Source of the DNA: Streptomyces sp. NBC_01446
GTDB taxonomy: Bacteria > Actinomycetota > Actinomycetes > Streptomycetales > Streptomycetaceae
NCBI RefSeq assembly: GCF_026340095.1
Contig: NZ_JAPEPO010000001.1
Location: forward strand, 1,798,001 to 1,862,000
Reading direction: 5' to 3'
DNA: 64,000 bases
Shown here piece by piece: positions 26,409-34,547 of the stretch. The notes under the pieces were generated by a model, which was not told the origin of the DNA, made no database searches, and worked only from the letters and a program-made list of their open reading frames with translations. Positions within the stretch are counted from its first letter, which is position 1. Each line of letters starts with the position of its first letter. The position numbers were made by a program, and so were the translations under genes.

Positions 26409-27259
26409 GACTTCACCGCCCCGGTCAGCATCCCGCCGGTGAGTCTGCGCTGGATGAGCGCGAAGATCACCAGTGAGGGCAGGGTCGCGAGGAACGCCGC
26501 GGCGGCCAGCGGCCCCAGGTCGGCGACGCCCTCCGCGCCGAGGAAGTGCGTCAGGATCACCGGCAGCGTCTGCCGCTCCGGCGTCTTCATCAGGACCAGC
26601 GCGAAGAAGAACTCGTTCCACGCGGTGATGAACGCGAACAGGGCCGTCGCCACCAGGCCCGGCGCGAGCAGGGGCGCCGTGACGGAGACGAGGGTGCGCA
26701 GCTTTCCGGCTCCGTCGACGGCGGCCGCCTCCTCCAGCTCGGGCGGCACGGCCCGGACGTAGCCGACCAGCATCCACAGTGCGAAGGGCAGCGACCACAC
26801 GACGTAGACCATGGTCAGGCCGGGCAGCGAGTTGATCAGGTGCAGGTTCTTCAGGATCAGGAAGAGCGGGATGATCAGCAGGACGAACGGGAACGCCTGG
26901 CTGACCACCACCCAGCCCGTCGCCGCGCGGGACAGCGCGGAGCGGTGGCGGGCCATCACGTACGCCATCGGGGTCGCGATGACGACGGCGATCAGAGCCG
27001 CGCAGACCGCCACGAGCACGGAGTTGGCGGCGGCCCTCAGGAGGGGCTGCTCGTCGAACGCCTGGCGGAAGTTGGCCAGTGTGGGGTCCTTGGGTATCCA
27101 CGTGGGGTGCAGGCTCGCGAGTTCGCGGGGCGGCTTGAACGCCGTGGAGATCAGCCACAGGAACGGGAACGCGAGGAAGACGAGATAGGCGAGCAGCGCG
27201 AGGTACTGGCCCGCGCGCGCCGGCCTGCTCGGCCGGATGCCTGTACGGGTACGGCTCAC
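26405..27259 (-). CDS. Sugar ABC transporter permease (MalG-like)
   Basis: This 284-aa, six-helix inner-membrane permease has the EAA loop ELEEAAAVDGAGKLRTLVSV facing the ATPase and an N-terminal segment YLVFLAFPFLWLISTAFKP. It belongs with the binding protein and the MalF-like protein in a CUT1-type importer. The start is GTG 27259, overlapping the stop of the upstream permease (GTGA), so all three genes are coupled. Confidence 0.93.
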   Translation of the reverse strand: MSRTRTGIRPSRPARAGQYLALLAYLVFLAFPFLWLISTAFKPPRELASLHPTWIPKDPTLANFRQAFDEQPLLRAAANSVLVAVCAALIAVVIATPMAYVMARHRSALSRAATGWVVVSQAFPFVLLIIPLFLILKNLHLINSLPGLTMVYVVWSLPFALWMLVGYVRAVPPELEEAAAVDGAGKLRTLVSVTAPLLAPGLVATALFAFITAWNEFFFALVLMKTPERQTLPVILTHFLGAEGVADLGPLAAAAFLATLPSLVIFALIQRRLTGGMLTGAVKS

Positions 27260-28191
27260 TGCTCGTCGCCTCCCTTGAGCCGGCCCACGAGGTAGAAGGC
27301 GAGGATGACCGAGATGACCGCGACCATCACGCAGCCCATCGCCGCCGCGTAGCCGAACTGGCCGTAGCGGAAGGCCTCTTCGTAGGCGAAGAGCATGGGC
27401 AGGCGGGTCCGGCCGCCCGGGCCGCCGTTGGTCAGGACGTAGACCAGGGCGAACGAGTTGAAGTTCCAGATGAAGTTGAGCGCGGTGATGGCGAGGGCGA
27501 CCGGCCTGAGCGCGGGCCATGTCACCGCGCGGAAGCGGCCCCAGGCGCCCGCGCCGTCGAGCGCGGCGGCCTCGTGGAGTTCGGGCGAGGTGTTCTGGAG
27601 TCCGGCGAGCAGGGCGACGGTGGTCTGCGGCATGCCCGCCCAGATGCCGACGACGATCACCGCGGGCAGCGCGGTCGCCAGACCGGTGAGCCAGTCGCGC
27701 CCGTCACCGAGGCCGAAGTCGCGGATGGTCTCGTTGAGGATGCCCGCGTCCGGGTTGTAGACGAGGCGCCACATGATGCCGACGACCACCTCGGGCATCG
27801 CCCAGGGAATGATCGCGAGCGCCCGCGCCAGAAAGCGGAAGCGGAGGTTCTGGTTGAGCAGGAGCGCGAGGCCCAGCGCGAGCAGGAACTGCGGGACGGT
27901 CACCCCGACCGCCCACAGCAGGCCGATCCGGAACGAGTCCCAGAACAGCGTGTCGTGCAGCAGGTCCTGGAAGTTGAGCGCCCCCACCCACTGGGTCGGC
28001 GCCGTACGTCCCGCCTGCGCGTCGGTGAACGCCAGCGCGATGCCGTAGAGGAGGGGCCCGACGCTGAGCACCAGGATGGGGATGAGGGCGGGCAGGACCA
28101 GGAACCAGGCGCCGCGGTCCGCCGGGTGCCCACCGCCCGGCGGTCCTGGCGCGCGCCTCGCCGGCCGCGTCGTTGCGGTCGCCAATGTCAC
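27256..28191 (-). CDS. Sugar ABC transporter permease (MalF-like)
   Basis: This 311-aa, six-helix permease has the EAA loop ELHEAAALDGAGAWGRFRAV and WNFNSFALVYVLTNGGPGG near the C-terminus, both typical of CUT1 MalF-type subunits. I use GTG 28191 because GAAGGAG lies eight bases upstream; an upstream in-frame ATG at 28224 has no comparable site. It is the first gene of the importer operon, with a promoter at 28248-28276. Confidence 0.92.
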   Translation of the reverse strand: MTLATATTRPARRAPGPPGGGHPADRGAWFLVLPALIPILVLSVGPLLYGIALAFTDAQAGRTAPTQWVGALNFQDLLHDTLFWDSFRIGLLWAVGVTVPQFLLALGLALLLNQNLRFRFLARALAIIPWAMPEVVVGIMWRLVYNPDAGILNETIRDFGLGDGRDWLTGLATALPAVIVVGIWAGMPQTTVALLAGLQNTSPELHEAAALDGAGAWGRFRAVTWPALRPVALAITALNFIWNFNSFALVYVLTNGGPGGRTRLPMLFAYEEAFRYGQFGYAAAMGCVMVAVISVILAFYLVGRLKGGDEQ

Positions 28192-28247
28192 GTGTTCGGC
28201 TCCTTCGGGCGACGGGTGCGGCACCGGCCGTCCCGGCGGCCCCCGTC

Positions 28248-28276
28248 ATCGTGCTGAGGGACCCGTGCCTCGTCAA
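28248..28276 (-). promoter_or_regulatory. Candidate ABC importer promoter
   Basis: On the minus strand TTGACG (28271-28276) and CACGAT (28248-28253) are 17 bases apart, 50-60 bases before the permease GTG. No LacI-type palindrome (for example the CebR-like TGGGAGCGCTCCCA) is seen. Confidence 0.4.
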
Positions 28277-28381
28277 GCCGCTGCGCACGACGTTGTCCGT
28301 TACGGCGCCGACCGGGGCGTATGCGCACGTGAAGCGGGTGCGAGACTGGGCCCGGACCATGGGATCGGCGGGAGGCACGTG

Positions 28382-29254
28382 ATGGACGAGGCGCAGGCGC
28401 GGAAGGTGCTCGCGGCGGCGGGGCTCTCCGGCGGGCAGCGGGGCGGCGGGCAGGAGGCCGAGCTGCTGGCGCTCGGCGAGAACGCCGTGTTCGCGCTCGG
28501 TGATCTCGTGGTCAAGGTGGGCCGCGACCCCGAACTCCTGGAGCGGGCGCGGCACGAGCTCGCCGTCGCGGGCTGGCTCGCCGGCCAGGGCGTGCCGGCC
28601 GTGCGCGCCGCCGAGCCGGAGCCGCTCCTCGTGGACGGCCACCCGGTGACGCTGTGGCACCGCGTTCCGGCCGCGCTGCGCCCCGCCGAACCGCGCGACC
28701 TGGCCGAGCTGCTCCGCCTCGTGCACGCCCTGCCCGCGCCGCCCTTCGCGCTGCCGCGCCGCGAGCTGCTCGGCGGCGTCGAGCGGTGGCTGCGGCTCGC
28801 GGGCGACGCGATCGACCCCGCCGACGCGGCGTACCTGCGCGAACGGCGCGACGGCTTCGCGGACGCGGCGGCGGCGCTCGTCCCGCGTCTGGCGCCGGGC
28901 CCGATCCACGGGGACGCGCTGCCGCGCAACGTGCACATCGGCGCCGACGGGCCCGTCCTCGTCGACCTGGAGACGTTCTCCTCCGACCTGCGCGAGCACG
29001 ACCTGGTCGTCATGGCGCTCTCCCGCGACCGGTACGGCCTCGACCCCGAGGCGTACGACGCGTTCACGCGGACGTACGGCTGGGACGTGCGGGAATGGGA
29101 CGGGTGCGCCGTGCTGCGCGGCGCGCGCGAGACGGCGAGCTGCGCGTGGGTCGCCCAGCACGCGCCGGCCAACCCCAAGGCGCTCGCGGAGTTCGAGCGC
29201 AGGGTGGCGTCGTTGCGGGACGGGGATCCGGCGGTGCGCTGGTACCCGTTCTGA
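28382..29254 (+). CDS. Aminoglycoside phosphotransferase-fold kinase
   Basis: This 290-aa APH-family protein has a small N-lobe with GENAVFALGDLVVKVGRD (substituting for the nucleotide loop and Lys). The Brenner-type catalytic loop is PIHGDALPRNVHI, and LVDLETFSSDLREHDLV supplies the metal-binding Asp and following acidic residues. Family members phosphorylate antibiotics, sugars, choline or other small molecules; nothing shows antibiotic resistance here. The ATG at 28382 has GGGAGG six bases upstream; a GTG directly before it is also in frame. It sits between a sugar importer and a secreted GH95 enzyme, so a sugar kinase role is possible but unproven. Confidence 0.85.
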   Translation: MDEAQARKVLAAAGLSGGQRGGGQEAELLALGENAVFALGDLVVKVGRDPELLERARHELAVAGWLAGQGVPAVRAAEPEPLLVDGHPVTLWHRVPAALRPAEPRDLAELLRLVHALPAPPFALPRRELLGGVERWLRLAGDAIDPADAAYLRERRDGFADAAAALVPRLAPGPIHGDALPRNVHIGADGPVLVDLETFSSDLREHDLVVMALSRDRYGLDPEAYDAFTRTYGWDVREWDGCAVLRGARETASCAWVAQHAPANPKALAEFERRVASLRDGDPAVRWYPF

Positions 29255-29279
29255 CGGGTGCCGTTCCCGGCAGGTGACC

Positions 29280-29366
29280 GAACCTCCGCTCGGGCGTGGG
29301 CGGTTGAACTTCCGCTCGCGAGACGGCGGTTGGACTCCCGCGCAGGAGTTGTTGGACTTTCGCGCT
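29280..29366 (+). repeat. Four direct repeats (GRACYYYCGCKC) before the GH95 gene
   Basis: Related 13-mers occur at 29280 (GAACCTCCGCTCG), 29306 (GAACTTCCGCTCG), 29332 (GGACTCCCGCGCA) and 29354 (GGACTTTCGCGCT), spaced 26, 26 and 22 bases. The last three are preceded by TT, and the last TTGGAC could double as a -35 with CGATCT (29376-29381) as a poor -10. They fill the gap between the kinase stop and the GH95 start. A cooperative activator or repressor site is the simplest reading. Confidence 0.6.
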
Positions 29367-29447
29367 GAATTCATCCGATCTCTTTCCTGCGATGGGGTCC
29401 TGGAGCAAGGTACGGCGGAGTTGGCCGCCCCTTGCCTGGAGGACCCG

Positions 29448-32285
29448 ATGCCCGCACACCCTGAACCCGGCTCCACCGTCTCCCGCCGCTCCGTTCTCAA
29501 ATACGGCTCAGCCATCGGATCTCTCCTGGCCCTGAGCCAAGTCCCCGCCTTCACGGCGCAGGCGGCGCCGAGACCCGGCGGACACCCGGTCGCGCCACGC
29601 CTGGTCCCTGAGGCCGACGCCCTCGCACTGCGGTACGGGTCCCCGGCCGCCGAGGACCAGCTCATGCGGGAGGGGCTGCCGATCGGCAACGGCCGCCTCG
29701 GGGCCGTCGTCTCCGGGCACCCGTCCCGCGAGGTCCTGTCCGTCTCGGACATCACCCTGTGGACGGGCGGGGCGAACGACGCACTGGAGTCGGACGGCCA
29801 GTTCCCTTACGACACCGCCCACTTCGGCTCGTACGGCGTCCTCGTCAAGGCGTATCTGGAGGTGCCGGGGCACGACCCGTCCGCCGTGAGCGGCTACCGG
29901 CGCCGCCTCGACCTCAGCAACGGCCTGACGACGGTGGAGTACGAGCTCGGTGGCACCCGCTACCGGCGGGAGATCTACTGCAGCCACCCCGACGACGTGA
30001 TCGTCGTCCGGCTCACACGCGTAGGGGGTGGCACCTGGAGCGGACGCCTCACGCTGACCGGGACACGCGGCGAGCCGATCACCGTGGACCCCGCCACCGC
30101 CTCGGCCGGCTTCGCCGCGAAACTCGACAACGGCCTCGCCTACGCCGCCGTCGCGCGGGCCGCGACGCACCGCGGCGGCACGGTCGGCGCGAGCGGCTCC
30201 TCGGTCACCTTCGAGGGCTGCGAGGACGTGCTCCTCGTCCTGAGCGGCGGCACCTCCTACTCCCCCGAGGCTGACGGGTTCATCGACCGCGACGCCGACC
30301 CGCACGCCACCGCCGCCGCGCGGACCGCAGCCGCGGCGAACGCCGGCGCGACCCGTCTCCTCGCCGCCCACGTCGCCGACCACCGCGCCCTGTTCGACAC
30401 CATGAGCGTCGACCTGGGCGCGTCCACCGCCGCGCAGCGGGCCCTGGACACCGACAAGCGACTCCTGGCCCGGCAGGCCTCCGGTGGCCGCCCCGACCCC
30501 GAACTCGAGGCTTCGTACGTCCAGTTCGGCCGCTACCTCACCGTGTGCGGCTCGCGCTCCTCGCTGCCGCTCAACCTCCAGGGCCTGTGGATCGACCGGA
30601 ACGACCCGGCGTGGATGGCGGACTACCACACCGACATCAACCTCCAGATGAACTACTGGCCCACCGACAGGACCGGCCTGCCCGGCTGCTTCGACGTGCT
30701 CGCCGACTACTGCCTCGCCCAGGTCCCGCACTGGGAGAAGCGCACCCGCGACCTGTTCAACGACCCGCGCAACGGCTTCCGCAACACGAGCGGCGAGATC
30801 GCGGGGTGGACCACGGCGATCTCCACCAACACCATGGGCGGCCCCGGCTGGTGGTGGCACCCAGCGGGCAACGCTTGGCTGTGCAACTCCCTCTTCGAGC
30901 ACTACGAGTTCACCCTCGACCGGCGCTACCTGGCGAAGATCCTGCCGCTCCTGGAGGGGGCCTGCGCGTTCTGGGAGAAGCGGCTCGTCACGGCGACGGT
31001 GAAGGACCCGAGGACCGGGGCCGACGTCGAGGTGCTCGTCGACGACCACGACTGGTCGCCGGAGCACGGCCCGACCGACGCGCGCGGCATCACGTACGCC
31101 CAGGAGCTGGTCTGGCAGCTCTTCGAGAACTTCCGCACCGCCACGACGGCCCTCGGCACCTCCAAGGCGTACGCCCGCCGCGTCGCCGCCCTCCAGGACA
31201 GGCTGTACCTGCCGCGCGTCAGCCCCACCACCGGGTGGCTGGAGGAGTGGATGGGCGGCGCGAACCTCGGAGAGACGCAGCACCGGCACCTCTCCCACCT
31301 CGTCGGACTGTTCCCCGGCGACCGCGTCAGCCGCGACCGCAGCCCGCACGACGTCCTCGTCGGCGTCGACAAGGGCCTCACGGCCCGCGGCATGGACACC
31401 TACGGCTGGGGCTGCGCGTGGCGTGCCTTGTGCTGGGCGCGGATGAAGGACGCGGAGAAGGCGTACCAGCTCGTCGGCACGGTGCTGCGGCCCTCCATGA
31501 ACCACAGCAACGGCACCGCGCCCAACTTCTTCGACATGTACCAACTGGGCGGCGACAGCTCGGTGTTCCAGATCGACGCCAACTTCGGCACGACGGCCGC
31601 CGTGATCGAGATGCTCCTCTACTCCCGCCCCGGCCTCGTCGAACTCCTGCCCGCCCTGCCGGTCGCGTGGGGCGCGTCGGGCAAGGTCACCGGCATCGGC
31701 GTGCGCGGCGGGTTCACCGCCGACCTGGAGTGGAAGGACGGCGTGGCGACGAAGCTCCGGCTCACCTCGACCGGCGGCCGCACCACGCGCGTACGGGCCG
31801 GCTCCTGGACGAAGGACGTCAGCCTGAAGCCGGGCTCGAGCGTCACCCTGACCCCCTCGTACGCGTCGCAGCGCTACGTACTCGTCAACCGGGCCGACAG
31901 CGGCATGGCGATCGAGGTGTCGGGGACCGCCGAGTCCGCGCCGCTGGTCCTGGGCGCGCGCACGGGCGGCGCCTCGCAGCAGTGGAAGTTCGCGAAGGCC
32001 CTGGACGGCGGTGACCGCCTGACCAACGTGCACTCCGGCCTGACGGCGGACGTCAGCGGAGGCCAGGCCACGGAGAACGCCCCGATCGTCCAGTACCGGG
32101 CCACCGGCGCGGACAACCAGCACTGGCGCGCGGAGTCCACGGACGGTGGCCACGTCCGCCTGGTGTGCGTCCGCACGGGCAAGTCCCTCGGCACGGCGGG
32201 CGGTTCGACGGCGAAGGGCACGGCGGTCGTCCAGCAGACGTACACGGGCGCGGCGTCGCAGCAGTGGCGGCGGGTGGCCGTGTAG
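29448..32285 (+). CDS. Secreted GH95 alpha-L-fucosidase-like enzyme with ricin-type lectin domain
   Basis: This 945-aa protein has a Tat signal (SRRSVLKYG at 12-20, hydrophobic run, AxA site near 40). The GH95 N-domain begins YGSPAAEDQLMREGLPIGNG. The catalytic (alpha/alpha)6 barrel has DYHTDINLQMNYWP, DDHDWSPEHGPTD and QIDANFGTTAAV, the segments that hold the Asn pair, Glu acid and Asp in the characterised enzyme AfcA. From about residue 805 a beta-trefoil lectin (CBM13) has ASQQWK, DNQHWR and ASQQWR repeats. It hydrolyses alpha-1,2-fucosyl or related (galactosyl) linkages outside the cell. ATG 29448 has GGAGG five bases upstream. Confidence 0.93.
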   Translation: MPAHPEPGSTVSRRSVLKYGSAIGSLLALSQVPAFTAQAAPRPGGHPVAPRLVPEADALALRYGSPAAEDQLMREGLPIGNGRLGAVVSGHPSREVLSVSDITLWTGGANDALESDGQFPYDTAHFGSYGVLVKAYLEVPGHDPSAVSGYRRRLDLSNGLTTVEYELGGTRYRREIYCSHPDDVIVVRLTRVGGGTWSGRLTLTGTRGEPITVDPATASAGFAAKLDNGLAYAAVARAATHRGGTVGASGSSVTFEGCEDVLLVLSGGTSYSPEADGFIDRDADPHATAAARTAAAANAGATRLLAAHVADHRALFDTMSVDLGASTAAQRALDTDKRLLARQASGGRPDPELEASYVQFGRYLTVCGSRSSLPLNLQGLWIDRNDPAWMADYHTDINLQMNYWPTDRTGLPGCFDVLADYCLAQVPHWEKRTRDLFNDPRNGFRNTSGEIAGWTTAISTNTMGGPGWWWHPAGNAWLCNSLFEHYEFTLDRRYLAKILPLLEGACAFWEKRLVTATVKDPRTGADVEVLVDDHDWSPEHGPTDARGITYAQELVWQLFENFRTATTALGTSKAYARRVAALQDRLYLPRVSPTTGWLEEWMGGANLGETQHRHLSHLVGLFPGDRVSRDRSPHDVLVGVDKGLTARGMDTYGWGCAWRALCWARMKDAEKAYQLVGTVLRPSMNHSNGTAPNFFDMYQLGGDSSVFQIDANFGTTAAVIEMLLYSRPGLVELLPALPVAWGASGKVTGIGVRGGFTADLEWKDGVATKLRLTSTGGRTTRVRAGSWTKDVSLKPGSSVTLTPSYASQRYVLVNRADSGMAIEVSGTAESAPLVLGARTGGASQQWKFAKALDGGDRLTNVHSGLTADVSGGQATENAPIVQYRATGADNQHWRAESTDGGHVRLVCVRTGKSLGTAGGSTAKGTAVVQQTYTGAASQQWRRVAV

Positions 32286-32305
32286 AGCGGCCCGGCGGCG
32301 GGATC

Positions 32306-32345
32306 TTCACGGCTTCACCGGCCCCCCGGCCGGTGAAGCCGTGAA
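32306..32345. terminator. Strong bidirectional hairpin terminator
   Basis: A perfect 17-bp stem, TTCACGGCTTCACCGGC (32306-32322) with GCCGGTGAAGCCGTGAA (32329-32345), and a 6-base loop lie between the convergent GH95 and exonuclease genes. It has no long T-run but is by far the strongest hairpin in the window. Confidence 0.8.
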
Positions 32346-32360
32346 ACCCCGCCTCACTGC

Positions 32361-33083
32361 TCAGACCTCGGGCCCCGTCAGCTCCCGCATCGGCCACGTC
32401 GCCTCGACCACCGCCTGTGCGTCGCCCTTGCGGCGCAGAAAGGACTGGAAGTCCGCCGCCCACTGCGCGTACCACTCGATCTGGGATGCGTGGAGCCGGG
32501 CCGGTCCGAGGGAGGCGACCTTCGGGTGGCGGCTAGCTATCGCGGAGGCCAGGCGCGCGGCGGCGAGGGCGTCGGCGGAGGCGTCGTGCGCGGATTCGAG
32601 CGTCACGCCGTACTCCGCGCACACCGCCTCGAGGTTCCGCTTGCCCTTGCGGTAGCGGTCCACCGAGCGGTCGATCGTGTACGGGTCGATGACGGGCGCG
32701 GGGTCCATGCCGCCGAGCCGCTCCCGCAGCGACGGCAGACCGTGGCGGCGCAGCTCGGCGGAGAGCAGCGTCAGGTCGAACGCGGCGTTGTACGCGACGA
32801 CGGGCACCCCCGTGCGCCAGTACCCGACGAGCGTCTCCGCTATGGAGTCCGCGACCCGGTCGGCCGGCTCACCGTCGGACGCCGCTCTCTCGTTGCTGAT
32901 CCCGTGCACGGCGACCGCGTCGGCCGGGATCTCGACCCCCGGGTCCGCGAGCCACTGCCGGTGCCCCAGCGGCCTCGCGTCCTTGACCTCTATCACCGCG
33001 CCCGTGACGATGCGCGCCTCGCGCGGATCCGTCCCCGTGGTCTCCAGGTCGAAGCCGACCAGCAGCTCCTGGTGCCATCCCAT
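32361..33083 (-). CDS. DEDD-family 3'-5' exonuclease (DnaQ-like)
   Basis: This 240-aa exonuclease carries ExoI FDLETTGTD, HGIS, ExoII VAYNAAFDLTLL and ExoIII HDASADALAAARLA, with the His that marks the DEDDh class. Such stand-alone DnaQ-like proteins trim DNA or RNA ends, and several Streptomyces copies exist. I choose ATG 33083 (MGWHQELLVGFD), which has GAAGGGGG six bases upstream; ATG 33101 would add six residues including KKGAA. The C-terminal 60 residues (QIEWYAQWAADFQSFLRRKG) are a family-specific tail. Confidence 0.92.
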   Translation of the reverse strand: MGWHQELLVGFDLETTGTDPREARIVTGAVIEVKDARPLGHRQWLADPGVEIPADAVAVHGISNERAASDGEPADRVADSIAETLVGYWRTGVPVVAYNAAFDLTLLSAELRRHGLPSLRERLGGMDPAPVIDPYTIDRSVDRYRKGKRNLEAVCAEYGVTLESAHDASADALAAARLASAIASRHPKVASLGPARLHASQIEWYAQWAADFQSFLRRKGDAQAVVEATWPMRELTGPEV

Positions 33084-33193
33084 CGCGGCCCCCTTCTTCA
33101 TGGTGCGTCCCCGTGTCTCCCCCAGTGGCCACCACGATGACATGGGGCACTGACAACGGGCCGGGAGCGTTCCGCTTCCGCGACACGGCGGGG

Positions 33194-34447
33194 TCAGGAC
33201 ACGGGCCGGGCATCCGCCCACGCCAGCTCGAATTCCTCGCGATACGTCGGGAAAAGTCCGGCTTCCTCCCCGTCCCGGGCGTGGGCCTTCACCACGCGCC
33301 CGGGCCCGCGCAATACAAGGACCGGCGCCTCCATCCCCCTGGCCCGGCGCAGATACGACTGGACGACCCCGACGCCGTCCGACCCGTCGCCGTCGACGAG
33401 ATACGCGGTGAACCGTGGCGTCTCGTCGTAGACCTGGATCTCGAAGGCGCCCGGGTCGCGCAGCCGGGCCCGCACCCGGCGCATGTGCAGGATGTTCATC
33501 TCGACGGCGCGGCTCAGCTCGCCCCGCTTGAGGCCCAGCTCGCGCTCCCTGCGCTTGACGGCGCTGGAGGCGGGGTTGAGGAAGAGCAGCCGCACGCGGC
33601 AGCCGGACTCGGCGAGCCGGACGAGGCGGCGGCCCGAGAAGTTCTGCACCAGCATGTTGAGGCCTATGCCGATGGCGTCGAGGCGGCGCGCGCCGCCGAA
33701 GATGTCCTCGGCCGGGAACTGTCGCAGGAGACGCACCCGGTCCGAGTGCACGCCCACGACGTCGCCGTACCGGTCGCCGACGAGTTCCTCGACGGCGTCC
33801 ACCGGGAGCCTGCGGGCGGACGGCACGTCCGAGCCCGCGCCGAGCATCTCCAGGAGCCGCCCGGATGCGCGCTCGGCCTGGGCGAGGACGGCCTCGGAAA
33901 GGGCGCGGTTGCGCGAGACGACGTTCCGCGTCACCTCCAGCTCGTCGAGGGCGAGCTCGACGTCGCGGCGGTCGTCGAAGTACGGCTCGAAGCAGGGCCA
34001 GTGCTGCACCATCAGCTCGCGCAGCTGCGGCAGGGTGAGGAAGCTGAGGACGTTGTCGTCGGCCGGGTCGAGAAGATAGCCCTTGCGGCGGCTCACCTCG
34101 CGCACGGCGACGGCCCGCTGGACCCACTCCTGCCCGGCGGGCCCGGCGGCCGCCACGACCCAGTCGTCCCCGTGGACGGGTTCGTAGATGGGGCGCAGCA
34201 CGGCGGCCACCACGGCCCGCAGCCGCTGTTCGACCAGGTTCAGCCAGATGTAGGCGCGGCCGGCCCGCTGCGCGCGCGTACGGACCTCGCTCCAGGCGTC
34301 GGCGCCCCAGGCGAACTCCGACTCCGGTCCGATCTGGGATCCCATGTCCATGGGCCGCGCCAAGGACACCGCTCCGGGCGGGACGTCAGCGGAGCTCCCC
34401 TCGTGACCTGCGTCACCAGGGGGCAGCTCCAGCCCACCCGAGCTCAC
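33194..34447 (-). CDS. SAV2148-type HEPN-domain protein
   Basis: This 417-aa protein is strongly conserved in Streptomyces under the SAV2148 family name. The N-terminal part (about 50-160) holds AQRAGRAYIWLNLVEQRLRAVV and the helical HEPN-like region, followed by a basic middle domain with FNSGRRLVRL-like NFSGRRLVRLAESGC and a C-terminal ETPRFTAYLVDG and SYLRRARGMEAPVLVL. HEPN domains often act as ribonucleases or toxin-antitoxin parts, but I do not see a clear R-x4-6-H motif and no function is known. The GTG at 34447 (VSSGGLELPPGD) fits family starts; PMDMGSQIG is a later alternative. Confidence 0.82.
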   Translation of the reverse strand: MSSGGLELPPGDAGHEGSSADVPPGAVSLARPMDMGSQIGPESEFAWGADAWSEVRTRAQRAGRAYIWLNLVEQRLRAVVAAVLRPIYEPVHGDDWVVAAAGPAGQEWVQRAVAVREVSRRKGYLLDPADDNVLSFLTLPQLRELMVQHWPCFEPYFDDRRDVELALDELEVTRNVVSRNRALSEAVLAQAERASGRLLEMLGAGSDVPSARRLPVDAVEELVGDRYGDVVGVHSDRVRLLRQFPAEDIFGGARRLDAIGIGLNMLVQNFSGRRLVRLAESGCRVRLLFLNPASSAVKRRERELGLKRGELSRAVEMNILHMRRVRARLRDPGAFEIQVYDETPRFTAYLVDGDGSDGVGVVQSYLRRARGMEAPVLVLRGPGRVVKAHARDGEEAGLFPTYREEFELAWADARPVS

Positions 34448-34547
34448 CCACGCACCGCCTTCCGCTCCCCCGAGCAACCCCAGCAACGATCAAGGAAGGG
34501 TACTCCGGGAGTGGTCGGCGGTGCAGCCGGATGGGCAGGGTAGTTTC

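Noticed and set aside
28382..29254. Antibiotic-resistance kinase
   Set aside because: Only the general APH fold is visible; nothing points to aminoglycosides, and the context is sugar uptake.
29508..32153. 881-codon minus-strand open frame opposite the GH95 gene
   Set aside because: Low-complexity Val/Gly/Arg translation typical of an antisense shadow; the plus strand has a clear GH95 with signal peptide.
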